Positions 1-7,991 of a DNA stretch of 11,333 nt are shown here, piece after piece. Position numbers and translations under genes: made by a program. The notes under the pieces were generated by a model that saw nothing but the letters and a program-made list of their open reading frames with translations, searched no databases and had not been told where the DNA came from. Numbering within the stretch: position 1 is the first letter of the stretch; every line of letters starts with the position of its first letter. This DNA comes from Bacillota bacterium (GTDB taxonomy: Bacteria > Bacillota > Dethiobacteria > DTU022 > UBA8154): NCBI GenBank assembly GCA_003444595.1, contig DLUO01000176.1:1-11333 (forward strand), given 5' to 3'.

Positions 1-765
1 CAGGAGGGCGTAAGGGATATCAGCCGGTACAATGAGCTAGTCAAAAGCAGCAACAACCAGCATGGCGACGGGTTTGAGGCCCCGCTCCCTTATATTGTAG
101 TGGTTATTGATGAACTAGCTGACTTAATGATGGTTGCACCCTCTGAAGTAGAAGATTCCATTGTCAGGTTATCGCAGATGTCCAGGGCGGCCGGGATCCA
201 CCTTGTTATTGCCACACAACGTCCTTCTGTAGATATTATCACAGGGCTAATCAAGGCCAATATAACCTCGCGTATTGCTTTTGCCGTTTCTTCGCAAATA
301 GATTCACGTACCATACTGGATATGGGAGGGGCTGAAAAGCTGCTGGGAAGGGGCGATATGCTTTACCATCCTATCGGTTTTCATAAGCCTCTACGGGTTC
401 AGGGTGCCTTTGTAAGCGAAAGAGATATATTTAAACTGGTTGATTATATTAAACAGCAGGAGAGCCCCCTGTATCAGCAATCGTTTTTTACTGAAGAAAC
501 CAGCGAAGAGCATTTCGAAGAAGAAAAAAGCGATCCTCTACTGCCGGAGGCGGTTGACCTCATCATCCAAACAGGACATGCTTCCATATCACTTATCCAG
601 AGAAGGTTCAGAGTTGGTTATACAAGGGCTGCCCGAATGATTGACGATATGGAGCGGATTGGTATCGTGGGCAAATATGAAGGAAGCAAACCGCGTAAGG
701 TTTTAATGAATAAGGAGCAGGCCCTGAACAGCCTGAAAGAAAAAATGAAGAAAACGGAAGAATAG
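1..765 (+). CDS. DNA translocase FtsK/SpoIIIE, C-terminal part (5' end outside window)
   Basis: This is the 3' part of an ATP-driven, membrane-anchored hexameric motor that pumps chromosomal DNA through the division or sporulation septum. The frame is open from base 1 and 254 residues are visible. The ATG at base 100 is internal, because the upstream codons continue the motor domain. Residues 32-38 (IVVVIDE) are the Walker B strand, followed by the family segment DLMM and then ATQRPSVDIITG at about 71-82. GRGDML near 117-121 is also typical of the FtsK motor. An acidic linker (about 164-178) leads into the winged-helix gamma domain (about 179-236), which in FtsK/SpoIIIE reads DNA polarity sequences. 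The Walker A motif and the membrane segments lie upstream of the window. The sequence does not decide between FtsK and SpoIIIE, which are the same family, so no symbol is given. No terminator follows the stop codon. Confidence 0.95.
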   Translation, partial: QEGVRDISRYNELVKSSNNQHGDGFEAPLPYIVVVIDELADLMMVAPSEVEDSIVRLSQMSRAAGIHLVIATQRPSVDIITGLIKANITSRIAFAVSSQIDSRTILDMGGAEKLLGRGDMLYHPIGFHKPLRVQGAFVSERDIFKLVDYIKQQESPLYQQSFFTEETSEEHFEEEKSDPLLPEAVDLIIQTGHASISLIQRRFRVGYTRAARMIDDMERIGIVGKYEGSKPRKVLMNKEQALNSLKEKMKKTEE

Positions 766-802
766 GCAGTATAAAGCTGCAGTTAAAAGGAGGATATCTA
801 GT

Positions 803-814
803 ATGTTTTTTTGA
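803..814 (+). other. three-codon mini-ORF behind a strong ribosome binding site
   Basis: A strong Shine-Dalgarno sequence (AAAAGGAGG, 785-793) stands nine bases before an ATG at 803. That ATG opens a frame of only ATG-TTT-TTT-TGA, with the stop inside a run of seven T. It could be a translated minimal ORF in the rodZ leader, the remnant of a lost gene, or an indel in the homopolymer. With one T fewer the frame would reach 18 codons, which still matches nothing I recognise. Only the SD and the short frame are seen; translation is inferred. Confidence 0.25.
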
Positions 815-841
815 ATTGAGTCTGGTAAAAATAGGGATAAT
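811..841 (+). promoter_or_regulatory. weak candidate promoter for the rodZ-like/rimO/MFS unit
   Basis: TTGAAT (811-816) and GATAAT (836-841) resemble sigma-A -35 and -10 boxes but are separated by 19 bp, which is long. A second -10-like CATAAT (846-851) has no good -35 partner. Transcription from the ftsK side could also enter, as no terminator is visible in this 105-bp gap. Confidence 0.25.
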
Positions 842-870
842 AAAGCATAATACGGGATAGGAGGGAAAAC

Positions 871-1689
871 TTGAAGGAAATAGGTAACTTGCTTAGACAA
901 GCCCGCGAAGAAAAAGGAAAAAGCCTGGATGAGATAAGCAGGGAAACCAAAATTCAAAAAAGGTACCTGTCCCTCCTGGAAGAAGGAGATTTCTCTTCTT
1001 TTTCGGGAGAAGTATATTTAAAGGGTGCCCTGCGGAATTTTGCGGAAGCTGTCGGTCTCAATTCCTCCGAAATTATTTTGTTATACGATCAGGCGATTAA
1101 AGCTAAAAAGACTATAGAAGAAAAAAAAGAGAAAGAAAAGGAGAAAAAAGATATTACATCACCTGTTATCGGGAAAGAGAAAAAAGCCCTTCCGGTTGCG
1201 GCACTGGTCTGGCTCATTGTACTGGTTTTTGTTGTTGGGGGCAGTATATGGTATCGTTACCAGCAGGGGCTAAAAAACGAAGGGAAAATCCCCTACACTA
1301 ACGGTATTGCGGAAGAAGAACCGGAAGAAAGCCTGGGAAAATCCAATAACAACGGAATTGTACCGGTTGAGCAACCGGAGAAGGAAAAAAAGCTTACCCT
1401 GGCCTCAAGTGAAGGCAATGAGATAGTGTATATACTAAGCGGTGTGGAACAAAAAGAAATTACTCTAATCTTTACAGGAAGATGCTGGGTAAGAATTGAG
1501 CAGGAGGGGAAATTGGTAGAAGAGAACAACTACAACGCCGGGGAGGCAAAAAGTATTGGGGACAGCAGGGAAACATGGATTCGTTTAGGGAATCCACCTG
1601 TTGTAAGGATTAAGGTAAACGGGTTCGAAATTAACAATCTGACGGGCTTTTCAAATCCTGTCAATATTACAATCAAAAAAGAGGGGTAG
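871..1689 (+). CDS. RodZ-like helix-turn-helix membrane protein
   Basis: This is a 272-residue protein with the RodZ/YmfM architecture. It has an N-terminal cytoplasmic XRE-type helix-turn-helix (about 2-72, beginning with LLRQAREEKG), a lysine/glutamate-rich charged linker (about 78-106) and one membrane segment (about 107-128). An extracytoplasmic linker rich in E, P, G and N follows, with a C-terminal beta-rich domain (about 185-270) of the DUF4115 type found in RodZ. In rod-shaped bacteria RodZ links the MreB cytoskeleton to the cell-wall elongation machinery; that role is taken from the family. The start is TTG at 871, chosen because ATAGGAGGG (857-865) lies five bases upstream and the HTH begins immediately. 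It sits 13 bp before rimO and is almost certainly cotranscribed with it. The position next to ftsK matches the Firmicute neighbourhood. Sequence divergence makes the rodZ symbol uncertain, so it is left blank. Confidence 0.85.
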   Translation: MKEIGNLLRQAREEKGKSLDEISRETKIQKRYLSLLEEGDFSSFSGEVYLKGALRNFAEAVGLNSSEIILLYDQAIKAKKTIEEKKEKEKEKKDITSPVIGKEKKALPVAALVWLIVLVFVVGGSIWYRYQQGLKNEGKIPYTNGIAEEEPEESLGKSNNNGIVPVEQPEKEKKLTLASSEGNEIVYILSGVEQKEITLIFTGRCWVRIEQEGKLVEENNYNAGEAKSIGDSRETWIRLGNPPVVRIKVNGFEINNLTGFSNPVNITIKKEG

Positions 1690-1702
1690 TACAAAGGGAA
1701 AA

Positions 1703-3124
1703 TTGAGTAAAAAACATAGCTTTAGCTTTATCTCACTGGGTTGTGCCAAAAATTTGGTGGATTCAGAAGAAATAATCGGCAGCCTCATAAGCAAGGGCTA
1801 TAAACTGGAGTCGGAAGTAAAAGAATCTGAAATAGTAATAGTAAATACCTGTGCTTTCTTACACGAAGCCCGCTTGGAAGCGCTCGATACCATTAGAGAA
1901 CTAGCGGCCATCAAACGTTCAGGGAAAAGTAAACTACGTAAGATTGTTGTAGCGGGCTGTCTTGTTCAATATTTAGAGTGGTTAAAAATAAAAAAAACAC
2001 TTCCGGGAGTTGACCTGTTCGTCCCGCTAAAAGAGTACCAAAAGATCCCTTCTCTTTTAGAAATTCTTTTAGAAAGGAAAGCTGCCCGGAATAATGTAAC
2101 TGCCGGAGGCGGAAGTCCGGGCGAGTTTGTCATTCAGACGGGGCGCAACCGCTTTTTAAGCGGTTCCACGCACAGCGTCTATATAAAAATTGCCGAAGGT
2201 TGTAATAATAGGTGTTCTTACTGCTTGATCCCTTTCCTGAGAGGAGAATTGCGAAGCAGAAAAATTGAAGATATTCTTTCAGAGGTCAAAGCTGTACAGA
2301 AACTGGGTGCTGTAGAAATCAACCTGATTGCCCAGGATACTACCGCCTATGGCCTTGACTTATACGGAAAACCTATGCTGGGAGAGCTGCTCAGGGATTT
2401 ATGTACATTGCAGTCTATCAAGTGGATTAGAATTTTATACACCCAACCTTCCCACATAACAGATGATTTACTGAAAGTTATACAAAGCGAACCCAGTATA
2501 TGTAAATACCTCGATATCCCTATTCAGCATATAAACACTAAAATACTCAGGCTGATGGGAAGAAAAACCGGTCCAGGGGAGATTGTCTCCCTATACAATA
2601 AAATTCGCCGGATGATACCCGAAATAGCTCTGCGAACGACAGTAATGGTGGGCTTTCCAGGTGAGGAAGAGGCGGAGTTTAATGAGCTTCTTACTTTCTT
2701 GCGGCAGTACCCTTTTGAAAAAGTAGGTGCTTTTATTTTCTCGGCAGAAAGGGGGTCACCAGCTTATAATCTGCCGGACAGGGTAAAACCGGAAATAGCA
2801 GAAAAAAGGCTTATACAAATTTTAAACCAGCAAAAAGAAATATCACGAAATTTTAACAGAAGTTTGCTGGGGCGGGAAGTCAAAGTTCTTATCGATAATT
2901 ATGAACAGCATAAAAATAAAGCATATGGCAGAATGGCCAACCAGGCGCCGGAGGTGGATGGAAGGGTTATCATCACAGGTACACCGGGTGGTGCAGAGGT
3001 TCCTCGCGTCAGCCCTGGGGATTTAGTAAATGTAAAAATTACTGGAACAGGGTCATACGATTTAATCGGGGAGTTTGTCGCAGGCAAGGGCAAATATAAG
3101 AAACCTAGTTATACGCTGAAATAG
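1703..3124 (+). CDS. rimO: ribosomal protein S12 methylthiotransferase RimO
   Basis: RimO is a cytoplasmic radical-SAM enzyme that adds a methylthio group to the conserved aspartate of ribosomal protein S12. The protein has 473 residues, somewhat longer than the usual 430-450. The N-terminal UPF0004 domain begins with SLGCAKNLVDSE, diagnostic of RimO rather than MiaB, and its three cluster cysteines are C14, C50 and C86. The radical-SAM cluster is C167-x3-C171-x2-C174 in EGCNNRCSYC, followed by the RimO-like LIPFLRG. The central barrel carries YTQPSHITDDLL (246-257), DIPIQH (271-276) and VGFPGE (316-321). A C-terminal TRAM domain (about 386-458) would bind the substrate. The start is TTG at 1703 with a weak AAAGGG (1693-1698) four bases upstream. 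No ATG lies near enough to the conserved N-terminus to replace it. The 13-bp gap to the rodZ-like gene suggests cotranscription. Confidence 0.96.
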   Translation: MSKKHSFSFISLGCAKNLVDSEEIIGSLISKGYKLESEVKESEIVIVNTCAFLHEARLEALDTIRELAAIKRSGKSKLRKIVVAGCLVQYLEWLKIKKTLPGVDLFVPLKEYQKIPSLLEILLERKAARNNVTAGGGSPGEFVIQTGRNRFLSGSTHSVYIKIAEGCNNRCSYCLIPFLRGELRSRKIEDILSEVKAVQKLGAVEINLIAQDTTAYGLDLYGKPMLGELLRDLCTLQSIKWIRILYTQPSHITDDLLKVIQSEPSICKYLDIPIQHINTKILRLMGRKTGPGEIVSLYNKIRRMIPEIALRTTVMVGFPGEEEAEFNELLTFLRQYPFEKVGAFIFSAERGSPAYNLPDRVKPEIAEKRLIQILNQQKEISRNFNRSLLGREVKVLIDNYEQHKNKAYGRMANQAPEVDGRVIITGTPGGAEVPRVSPGDLVNVKITGTGSYDLIGEFVAGKGKYKKPSYTLK

Positions 3125-3151
3125 ATTATACAAGGAACCAGGTGAACTACA

Positions 3152-4375
3152 ATGCACGAAAAAACGCCACTGGAGCAAGAGAAGCCTCGCTTATGGAGCT
3201 TAAATTTTGTATTAATATGTTTAACGGCGCTTTCCCTGTGTTTTGTTTTTCACAGCTTCAATTCCACCTTGCCCATTTATATCGAAAGATTTGGAGGATC
3301 AACGAAAATAGCCGGCCTGGCTTTAACAGCTCTGACAGTAACGGCAATTATTGTCAGGCCTTTAACCGGTTTCTTTCTGGATAAATACGGCCGCAAGATA
3401 ATTTTCCTCACCGGAGTTGTACTTTTTTTGATCCCTACACTGATTTATACTGCGATGATTCCCGTGTATTTATTAATTATATTTCGCTTCGTACAGGGCC
3501 TGGGCTGGGGAATTGGTCATACCGCTTCGGGAACAGTTGCCCTTGATATTGTCCCCAAAAAAAGGTTGGGAGAGGGGCTGGGCTTTTATAATTTAGCTAA
3601 CAGTGTCTCTAATGCTTTTTCTCCGGCTATTGCCTTATGGATAATAAATAGCTATTCTTTCCGGGCACTATTTCTGGTATGTTCACTTGTAACCATAATT
3701 ACACTCCTCCTGGCATTATTGCTCCGCTATCCCCGGATCGAGAGGCAACTGCACGATTTTAAGTTTGAAATCATTGAAAAAACAGCATTGAGACCTTCTA
3801 TTATAATATTTATCGCTGTATTAACGAACAGTTCACTTACTTCTTTTCTCCCACTATACGCTTTGGAAAAGGGGCTGACAACAGCAGGTCTTTTTTTTAC
3901 TGCAATGGCTGTTTCTACCCTTATTTCCAGGTTTCTATCGAATTTACTAATTGATAGGGCTGGAGAAAAAGGATATGATCTTAATGTTATAATTGGAAGT
4001 GCTGCTATTGTTACCGCCATGCTTATTATAGCCCAAACATCCTCATTGCTGCATCTGCTTGCCGGTGGATTGGCATATGGGATTGGCCTTGGTTTTTTCC
4101 AATTTTCCATGCTCATTCTTTCCGTGCAAAACGTAGCTCCTGAGAAGAAAGGTACGGCAAACGCTACTTACTGGACTTCTGTCGACGCGGGAATAGCTGC
4201 GGGTTCTTTTTTTTGGGGATTTGTAGCTGCCGCACTGGGCTATAAAAAAATGTATACCTTGGCCATCATACCGGTAATGTTAGCCTTTACTCTTTATTTT
4301 ATTTGGAAATATCTGGCTAAACAACAAAAGCGTAATACCTTGCAGCGAGAATTCACCAACGACCAGATGAGATGA
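3152..4375 (+). CDS. MFS transporter, drug/metabolite efflux-like
   Basis: This is a 407-residue major facilitator superfamily permease of the cytoplasmic membrane. About twelve hydrophobic segments are visible, starting at residues 17-36 and ending at about 366-388. The family signature motif A is clear between TM2 and TM3 (GFFLDKYGRK, 73-82). A positive central loop (about 192-214) separates the two six-helix halves, and the second half carries a degenerate motif A (LIDRAGEKG, 266-274). The charged N-terminus (to about residue 14) fits a cytoplasmic end. The start at ATG 3152 is supported by AGGTGA (3140-3145) six bases upstream. It lies 27 bp after rimO, so it is probably the last gene of the rodZ-like/rimO unit, and an intrinsic terminator follows it. 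The substrate cannot be read from the sequence. The gene is not a usual member of the rimO-recA neighbourhood and may have been inserted. Confidence 0.88.
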   Translation: MHEKTPLEQEKPRLWSLNFVLICLTALSLCFVFHSFNSTLPIYIERFGGSTKIAGLALTALTVTAIIVRPLTGFFLDKYGRKIIFLTGVVLFLIPTLIYTAMIPVYLLIIFRFVQGLGWGIGHTASGTVALDIVPKKRLGEGLGFYNLANSVSNAFSPAIALWIINSYSFRALFLVCSLVTIITLLLALLLRYPRIERQLHDFKFEIIEKTALRPSIIIFIAVLTNSSLTSFLPLYALEKGLTTAGLFFTAMAVSTLISRFLSNLLIDRAGEKGYDLNVIIGSAAIVTAMLIIAQTSSLLHLLAGGLAYGIGLGFFQFSMLILSVQNVAPEKKGTANATYWTSVDAGIAAGSFFWGFVAAALGYKKMYTLAIIPVMLAFTLYFIWKYLAKQQKRNTLQREFTNDQMR

Positions 4376-4452
4376 CCAGAAAAAATGTCAGAAAAAATGT
4401 AAGTGCCAACTTTAAATTCCCATGTCATGACAAAGCCAGATGCAGTCTAAAT

Positions 4453-4479
4453 AACCCTTAAAAATATAGGGGTTTTTTT
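4453..4479 (+). terminator. intrinsic terminator after the MFS gene
   Basis: AACCCTTA (4453-4460) pairs with TAGGGGTT (4467-4474) as an 8-bp stem with one G-U pair and a six-base loop. The 3' arm runs into seven T (4473-4479). It ends the rodZ-like/rimO/MFS unit directly ahead of the next promoter. Confidence 0.8.
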
Positions 4480-4480
4480 A

Positions 4481-4510
4481 TTGCTTTTCCGGATGGCTAT
4501 TTGTTATAAT
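4481..4510 (+). promoter_or_regulatory. sigma-A-type promoter of the three-gene membrane operon
   Basis: TTGCTT (4481-4486) and a perfect TATAAT (4505-4510) are 18 bp apart, immediately after the terminator. Predicted transcription start is near 4517, giving a leader of about 35 bases. It is the only good promoter seen for the genes at 4552-7968. Confidence 0.65.
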
Positions 4511-4551
4511 GTATTATGTAATTTAGTTATGTTAACCACGGAGCTGGTATT

Positions 4552-5085
4552 ATGCGTTTTAATTTAAAATGGCCTGTCGTTATCATGGTGTTTCTGCTTA
4601 CCTTTGCTTCAATTTATGCCGTTAATTATTGGCGTCAGCAGCGTTTGATAAAAGAACCGTTAAAGGAAGCACTCCTGGAAATTGAAGCGGTAGAAGACAT
4701 AAGCATTAAAAATAAACAAAATACCGAAATTTTGGTTACTTTGGGCAAGGTGGAGGATCTCTCCAAAACATATAAAAGCATTGAAGAAATTATGCTTTTA
4801 ACTTATCCTGAAAATTCTTTTAAAATCACTGTAATAGACCGGAGAAACACCTATCTGGAGTCTCTTTATGAAAAAGTTCATTTTTCCTTAATGGAGGGAG
4901 AAAGGCTGGGAAACTATACCAAAATGAGTAAAGAGGTTGTCCGGCTACTCGAGCAGGAACAAGAACTGGGAGATTACCGTCTCCGTGTTGATCAGAAAAG
5001 GATATACCTGCAGCTGGCAGCAGGTGATAATTTTCTTTACGAAGTTGTTCCCCTGACTTTCGCAACGGAGGTAAATAATGCTTAA
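4552..5085 (+). CDS. membrane-anchored protein of unknown function
   Basis: I do not recognise this 177-residue protein. One hydrophobic segment near the N-terminus (about 8-25) has no obvious signal-peptidase or lipobox site, so it looks like a permanent anchor. The rest is a soluble, charged domain. Residues 43-98 alternate predicted strands and helices (VEDISIK, EILVTLG, FKITVID), about 100-140 is helical, and about 142-168 returns to strands. Positive residues flank the anchor on both sides (R2, K6; R28, R31, K34), so its orientation is not clear. Start ATG 4552 is preceded by a modest CGGAG (4539-4543). The last eight bases overlap the start of the FtsH-like gene, which indicates translational coupling. 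The context suggests a partner, adaptor or substrate of that protease; this is inference from position only. Confidence 0.75.
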   Translation: MRFNLKWPVVIMVFLLTFASIYAVNYWRQQRLIKEPLKEALLEIEAVEDISIKNKQNTEILVTLGKVEDLSKTYKSIEEIMLLTYPENSFKITVIDRRNTYLESLYEKVHFSLMEGERLGNYTKMSKEVVRLLEQEQELGDYRLRVDQKRIYLQLAAGDNFLYEVVPLTFATEVNNA

Positions 5086-6571
5086 GGAAATTGGCATCGG
5101 AGTTGCTCTGGGGGTAATTATCGGCCTGATCTGGCTGGGCTACAATATTTATCCTGTCTTGTTTATGCTGGGGATTTTTTTTCTTTTATTTAAGGTACTG
5201 GATGTAAAAGGCGGTATAAAGGAATTTACTCCTTTAAAAAGCAGCAGCAATAAGATAAGCTCTGATATTTCTTTTGAAGATATCGGCGGTCAAAATTCTG
5301 CCAAAAAAGAACTGCTGGAGGCCCTGGATTTTATTAAAATACCAGAAAAAATTAGCCTGCTGGGTATTAGGCCTTTAAAAGGAATCCTTCTGGTTGGACC
5401 TCCGGGAACAGGTAAAACGCTCCTGGCCAAGGCAGCGGCTTCTTATACCGATTCCGTATTTATTGCTGCAGCAGGTAGCGAGTTTATTGAAATGTATGCC
5501 GGGGTCGGTGCGCAAAGGGTCAGGCAACTTTTCCAGCAGGCTCGCAATACAGCCAAAAAAAAGAATAAGACGAGCGCCATAATCTTTATCGATGAGATAG
5601 AGATCCTTGGCTCCAAAAGGGGGAGTCACAGCTCTCATCTGGAGTATGATCAGACCTTAAACCAGCTACTGGTAGAAATGGACGGGCTCAACTTTGCTGA
5701 CGATATTCGCATACTGTTGATCGGGGCAACCAATAGATCCGACCTTTTGGATAGCGCTTTATTACGTCCGGGACGCTTCGATCGTATCGTCCAGGTCGAT
5801 CTTCCTGATTTGGAAGGGAGGTTGCAGATATTACGACTTCACACGCGTAATAAACCGCTGGCCAGGGATGTTAAACTAAAAAAAATTGCGGCCGAAACCT
5901 TTGGTTTTTCCGGCGCTCACCTGGAGAGCCTTGCCAACGAAGCGGCCATAGCAGCTCTGCGCGAAAAATGCAGCTTTGTGACGACCAACCATTTTATGGA
6001 AGCCATCGACAAAGTAATAATGGGAGAAAAGCTGGACAAACGGCCGGAGCCCGAAGAATGCAGGCGTATTGCCATTCATGAAATCGGCCATGCTCTTGTC
6101 AGCGAGTCCCTTAAGCCGTATTCCATTTCTACTATTACGATTATACCCCGCGGAAAGGCCATGGGGTATATCAGGCAAAAGCCGGAAAAGGACAGTTATA
6201 TTTATACCAAGGAATACCTGGAAGGACAAATTGCCGTCCTGCTGGGAGGCGCTGTAAGTGAGGAGGAGCTTCTTGGCAGCCGCAGTACCGGTGCCGCAAA
6301 TGATTTTCAACAGGCGATCGAGCTGGCCAAAAAAATAATTAATTCCGGCATGTCTTCACTTGGCATTGTAAGTTCTAAAGATCTACCTGGCGGGGTCCTG
6401 CATGAACATTTAAGAGAAATTCTTAACGGTCAGGAAGAAAAAGTCAGGAGTTTAATCAGGGAATGCAGAATTATAATTGAAAAGGCGGCTGCATATTTAT
6501 TAGAAAAAGAAAGAATTAGCGGAGATTACCTGCGGGAACTTCTCAATATGGAGAAACAAAAATGCGTTTAA
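5078..6571 (+). CDS. compact FtsH-like AAA+ zinc metalloprotease
   Basis: The 497-residue protein has both halves of FtsH, the membrane-bound hexameric ATP-dependent protease. The ATPase part has Walker A GPPGTGKT (107-114), Walker B IIFIDE (168-173), an FtsH-like pore segment EMYAGVGAQRV (138-148) with tyrosine as the aromatic, and the second region of homology (about 217-236) with candidate arginine fingers R230 and R233. The peptidase M41 part has the zinc motif HEIGH (334-338, catalytic E335) and the likely third ligand D409 in STGAAND. All key residues are present, so activity is expected. Unlike standard FtsH of about 600-700 residues, the two membrane segments (about 7-20 and 25-40) are joined by a few residues. 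The usual extracytoplasmic domain is missing and the C-terminus is short. Start ATG 5078 follows CGGAGGT (5066-5072). Both ends overlap neighbouring genes. It is probably an accessory paralogue, not the housekeeping ftsH. Confidence 0.9.
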   Translation: MLKEIGIGVALGVIIGLIWLGYNIYPVLFMLGIFFLLFKVLDVKGGIKEFTPLKSSSNKISSDISFEDIGGQNSAKKELLEALDFIKIPEKISLLGIRPLKGILLVGPPGTGKTLLAKAAASYTDSVFIAAAGSEFIEMYAGVGAQRVRQLFQQARNTAKKKNKTSAIIFIDEIEILGSKRGSHSSHLEYDQTLNQLLVEMDGLNFADDIRILLIGATNRSDLLDSALLRPGRFDRIVQVDLPDLEGRLQILRLHTRNKPLARDVKLKKIAAETFGFSGAHLESLANEAAIAALREKCSFVTTNHFMEAIDKVIMGEKLDKRPEPEECRRIAIHEIGHALVSESLKPYSISTITIIPRGKAMGYIRQKPEKDSYIYTKEYLEGQIAVLLGGAVSEEELLGSRSTGAANDFQQAIELAKKIINSGMSSLGIVSSKDLPGGVLHEHLREILNGQEEKVRSLIRECRIIIEKAAAYLLEKERISGDYLRELLNMEKQKCV

Positions 6572-7968
6572 ATAAAAAAAGATATTCTTTCGCCGCAAAA
6601 ATAATATTTGGTTTGTTGTTAATGTTTTTAGTGATACAATTTTTAGGTCCGGTCAGCTTTTCTACCGGCATTTTTGAATTTGAGGTAAGCCTGAAACTTT
6701 GGGGTGGCGGCCGGACATTAATCCATTTCCCACCGCTCGGTAAAATAATTGCTCCCACACATATTACACCACTTGACTTTCATCTCACCCTAAAGAACAT
6801 TAACCTGGAAGATATGACAGAAATTGCCAGCGTCTTTTCCCGGACGGGATTCCAGCCCGGGAATATTATTCAAGGAATAAAAGTAAATATCATTAAATAT
6901 CTGGCTTACCTTCTGCTTCTAGCTTTCTTTTCAGGCATGTTCGGCATGCTTTTACTGACTCGCCGCAATATTAATAAGAGAGAAATTCTCTGGGGAGGAT
7001 TAATCAATTTTCTTATCTTGCTGGCCATTATATCGACTGCAGTTCTATCTTATGATACAGTGGCTTTCTCAAGGGCGGAATACCAAGGAATACTGGAAGC
7101 TGCACCATGGGTACTAACCGTTCTGCAGGAGGGAATGGGTGTAGTTGAAAATATAGGTGGACAGTTTATGGAGATAGTTGACAATATCTCTTTTTTACAA
7201 AAAGAAATGGAAAAGAATGCTCCGATAATAGAAAATAAAGATACCAGAAGAATTCTTCATGTTTCAGATATTCATAATAATCCAGCGGCATTGGCATTTA
7301 TGCAACGCATTGTAGAAACTTTTCATATTGAACTAATTGTGGATACGGGCGATCTCGTTGATTATGGGACATCGCTGGAAATGGAACTGTTTGCACAGCA
7401 GCTCGCCGGTTTAAAAATTCCTTATGTTTTCATTCCGGGGAATCATGACTCTCCATCTGTTGTAGAGCAACTGAAAAAAATTGAAAACGTTACTGTGTTA
7501 GAGGAAGGTATTGTTGAGATAGCCGGCCTGCGGATAGCGGGTATTGCCGATCCGACTTCCTATTCTACGGCCATGGAAGTCGCCGATGAGGCTGTAATGG
7601 AGGATGCCGCACAAAAACTGCAGAAAATAGTGCTCAATGCCGGAAAAGTAGATATAATCGCTGCCCATAATCCCGGTTGCTTTAAATATCTTCGTTCAAA
7701 TTACAACCTTCTGTTGGGGGGGCACACACACAGGCCTTATGTGGAAGAGGCGGATAACTACCTGGAGATAAATGCAGGATCTACCGGAGCTGAAGGCATA
7801 AGAGGCATTAAAACACTAGAAATAAATTTTAGCCTTATTATGCTGAATCTTCGGTATTCAGAGACGGAAAGAGCCTTTTTGCCTCAAAGCGCAGATTTAA
7901 TTAAAGTAAAACAGTATCCCTTACACTTTAGCTTTGAACGTTTTCTATTTGTTGTTGAAACGCAATAA
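6562..7968 (+). CDS. membrane-anchored metallophosphoesterase
   Basis: This 468-residue protein has three predicted membrane segments (about 11-29, 113-133 and 144-164) and a C-terminal calcineurin-like phosphoesterase domain (about 229-425). The dimetal motifs appear in order: D236-x-H238 in HVSDIH, GDLVD (263-267), GNHD (293-296), H369 in AAHNP and GGHTH (386-390). It should therefore bind two metals and cleave a phosphomono- or diester; the substrate is unknown. About 80 residues between the first two membrane segments form a separate soluble region. Arginines and lysines at 134-140 between segments 2 and 3, with the basic N-terminus, predict by the positive-inside rule that the catalytic domain lies outside the membrane. 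Start ATG 6562 has TGGAG (6549-6553) eight bases upstream and overlaps the protease gene by ten bases. It is the last gene of the coupled operon, and no clear terminator follows. Confidence 0.87.
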   Translation: MRLNKKRYSFAAKIIFGLLLMFLVIQFLGPVSFSTGIFEFEVSLKLWGGGRTLIHFPPLGKIIAPTHITPLDFHLTLKNINLEDMTEIASVFSRTGFQPGNIIQGIKVNIIKYLAYLLLLAFFSGMFGMLLLTRRNINKREILWGGLINFLILLAIISTAVLSYDTVAFSRAEYQGILEAAPWVLTVLQEGMGVVENIGGQFMEIVDNISFLQKEMEKNAPIIENKDTRRILHVSDIHNNPAALAFMQRIVETFHIELIVDTGDLVDYGTSLEMELFAQQLAGLKIPYVFIPGNHDSPSVVEQLKKIENVTVLEEGIVEIAGLRIAGIADPTSYSTAMEVADEAVMEDAAQKLQKIVLNAGKVDIIAAHNPGCFKYLRSNYNLLLGGHTHRPYVEEADNYLEINAGSTGAEGIRGIKTLEINFSLIMLNLRYSETERAFLPQSADLIKVKQYPLHFSFERFLFVVETQ

Positions 7969-7991
7969 TCTAAGTATTTTGTAGGAAATTT

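Noticed and set aside
100..102. ATG at 100 as the start of a short FtsK-like gene
   Set aside because: The frame is open and conserved upstream to base 1 (Walker B strand just before it), so it is internal to a gene entering from outside the window.
90..314. Open frames on the - strand opposite ftsK, rimO, the MFS gene, the protease, recA and rny
   Set aside because: They lie wholly opposite well-supported + strand genes, lack family motifs and good ribosome binding sites, and look like codon-bias shadows.
3142..3384. GTG-initiated frame overlapping the start of the MFS gene
   Set aside because: It overlaps the MFS coding sequence in another frame and shows no recognisable domain; the GTG lies inside the MFS ribosome binding site.
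4378..4400. Tandem copy of AGAAAAAATGT after the MFS stop codon
   Set aside because: Two short A-rich copies with a 12-bp period, no partner elsewhere in the window; probably replication slippage.
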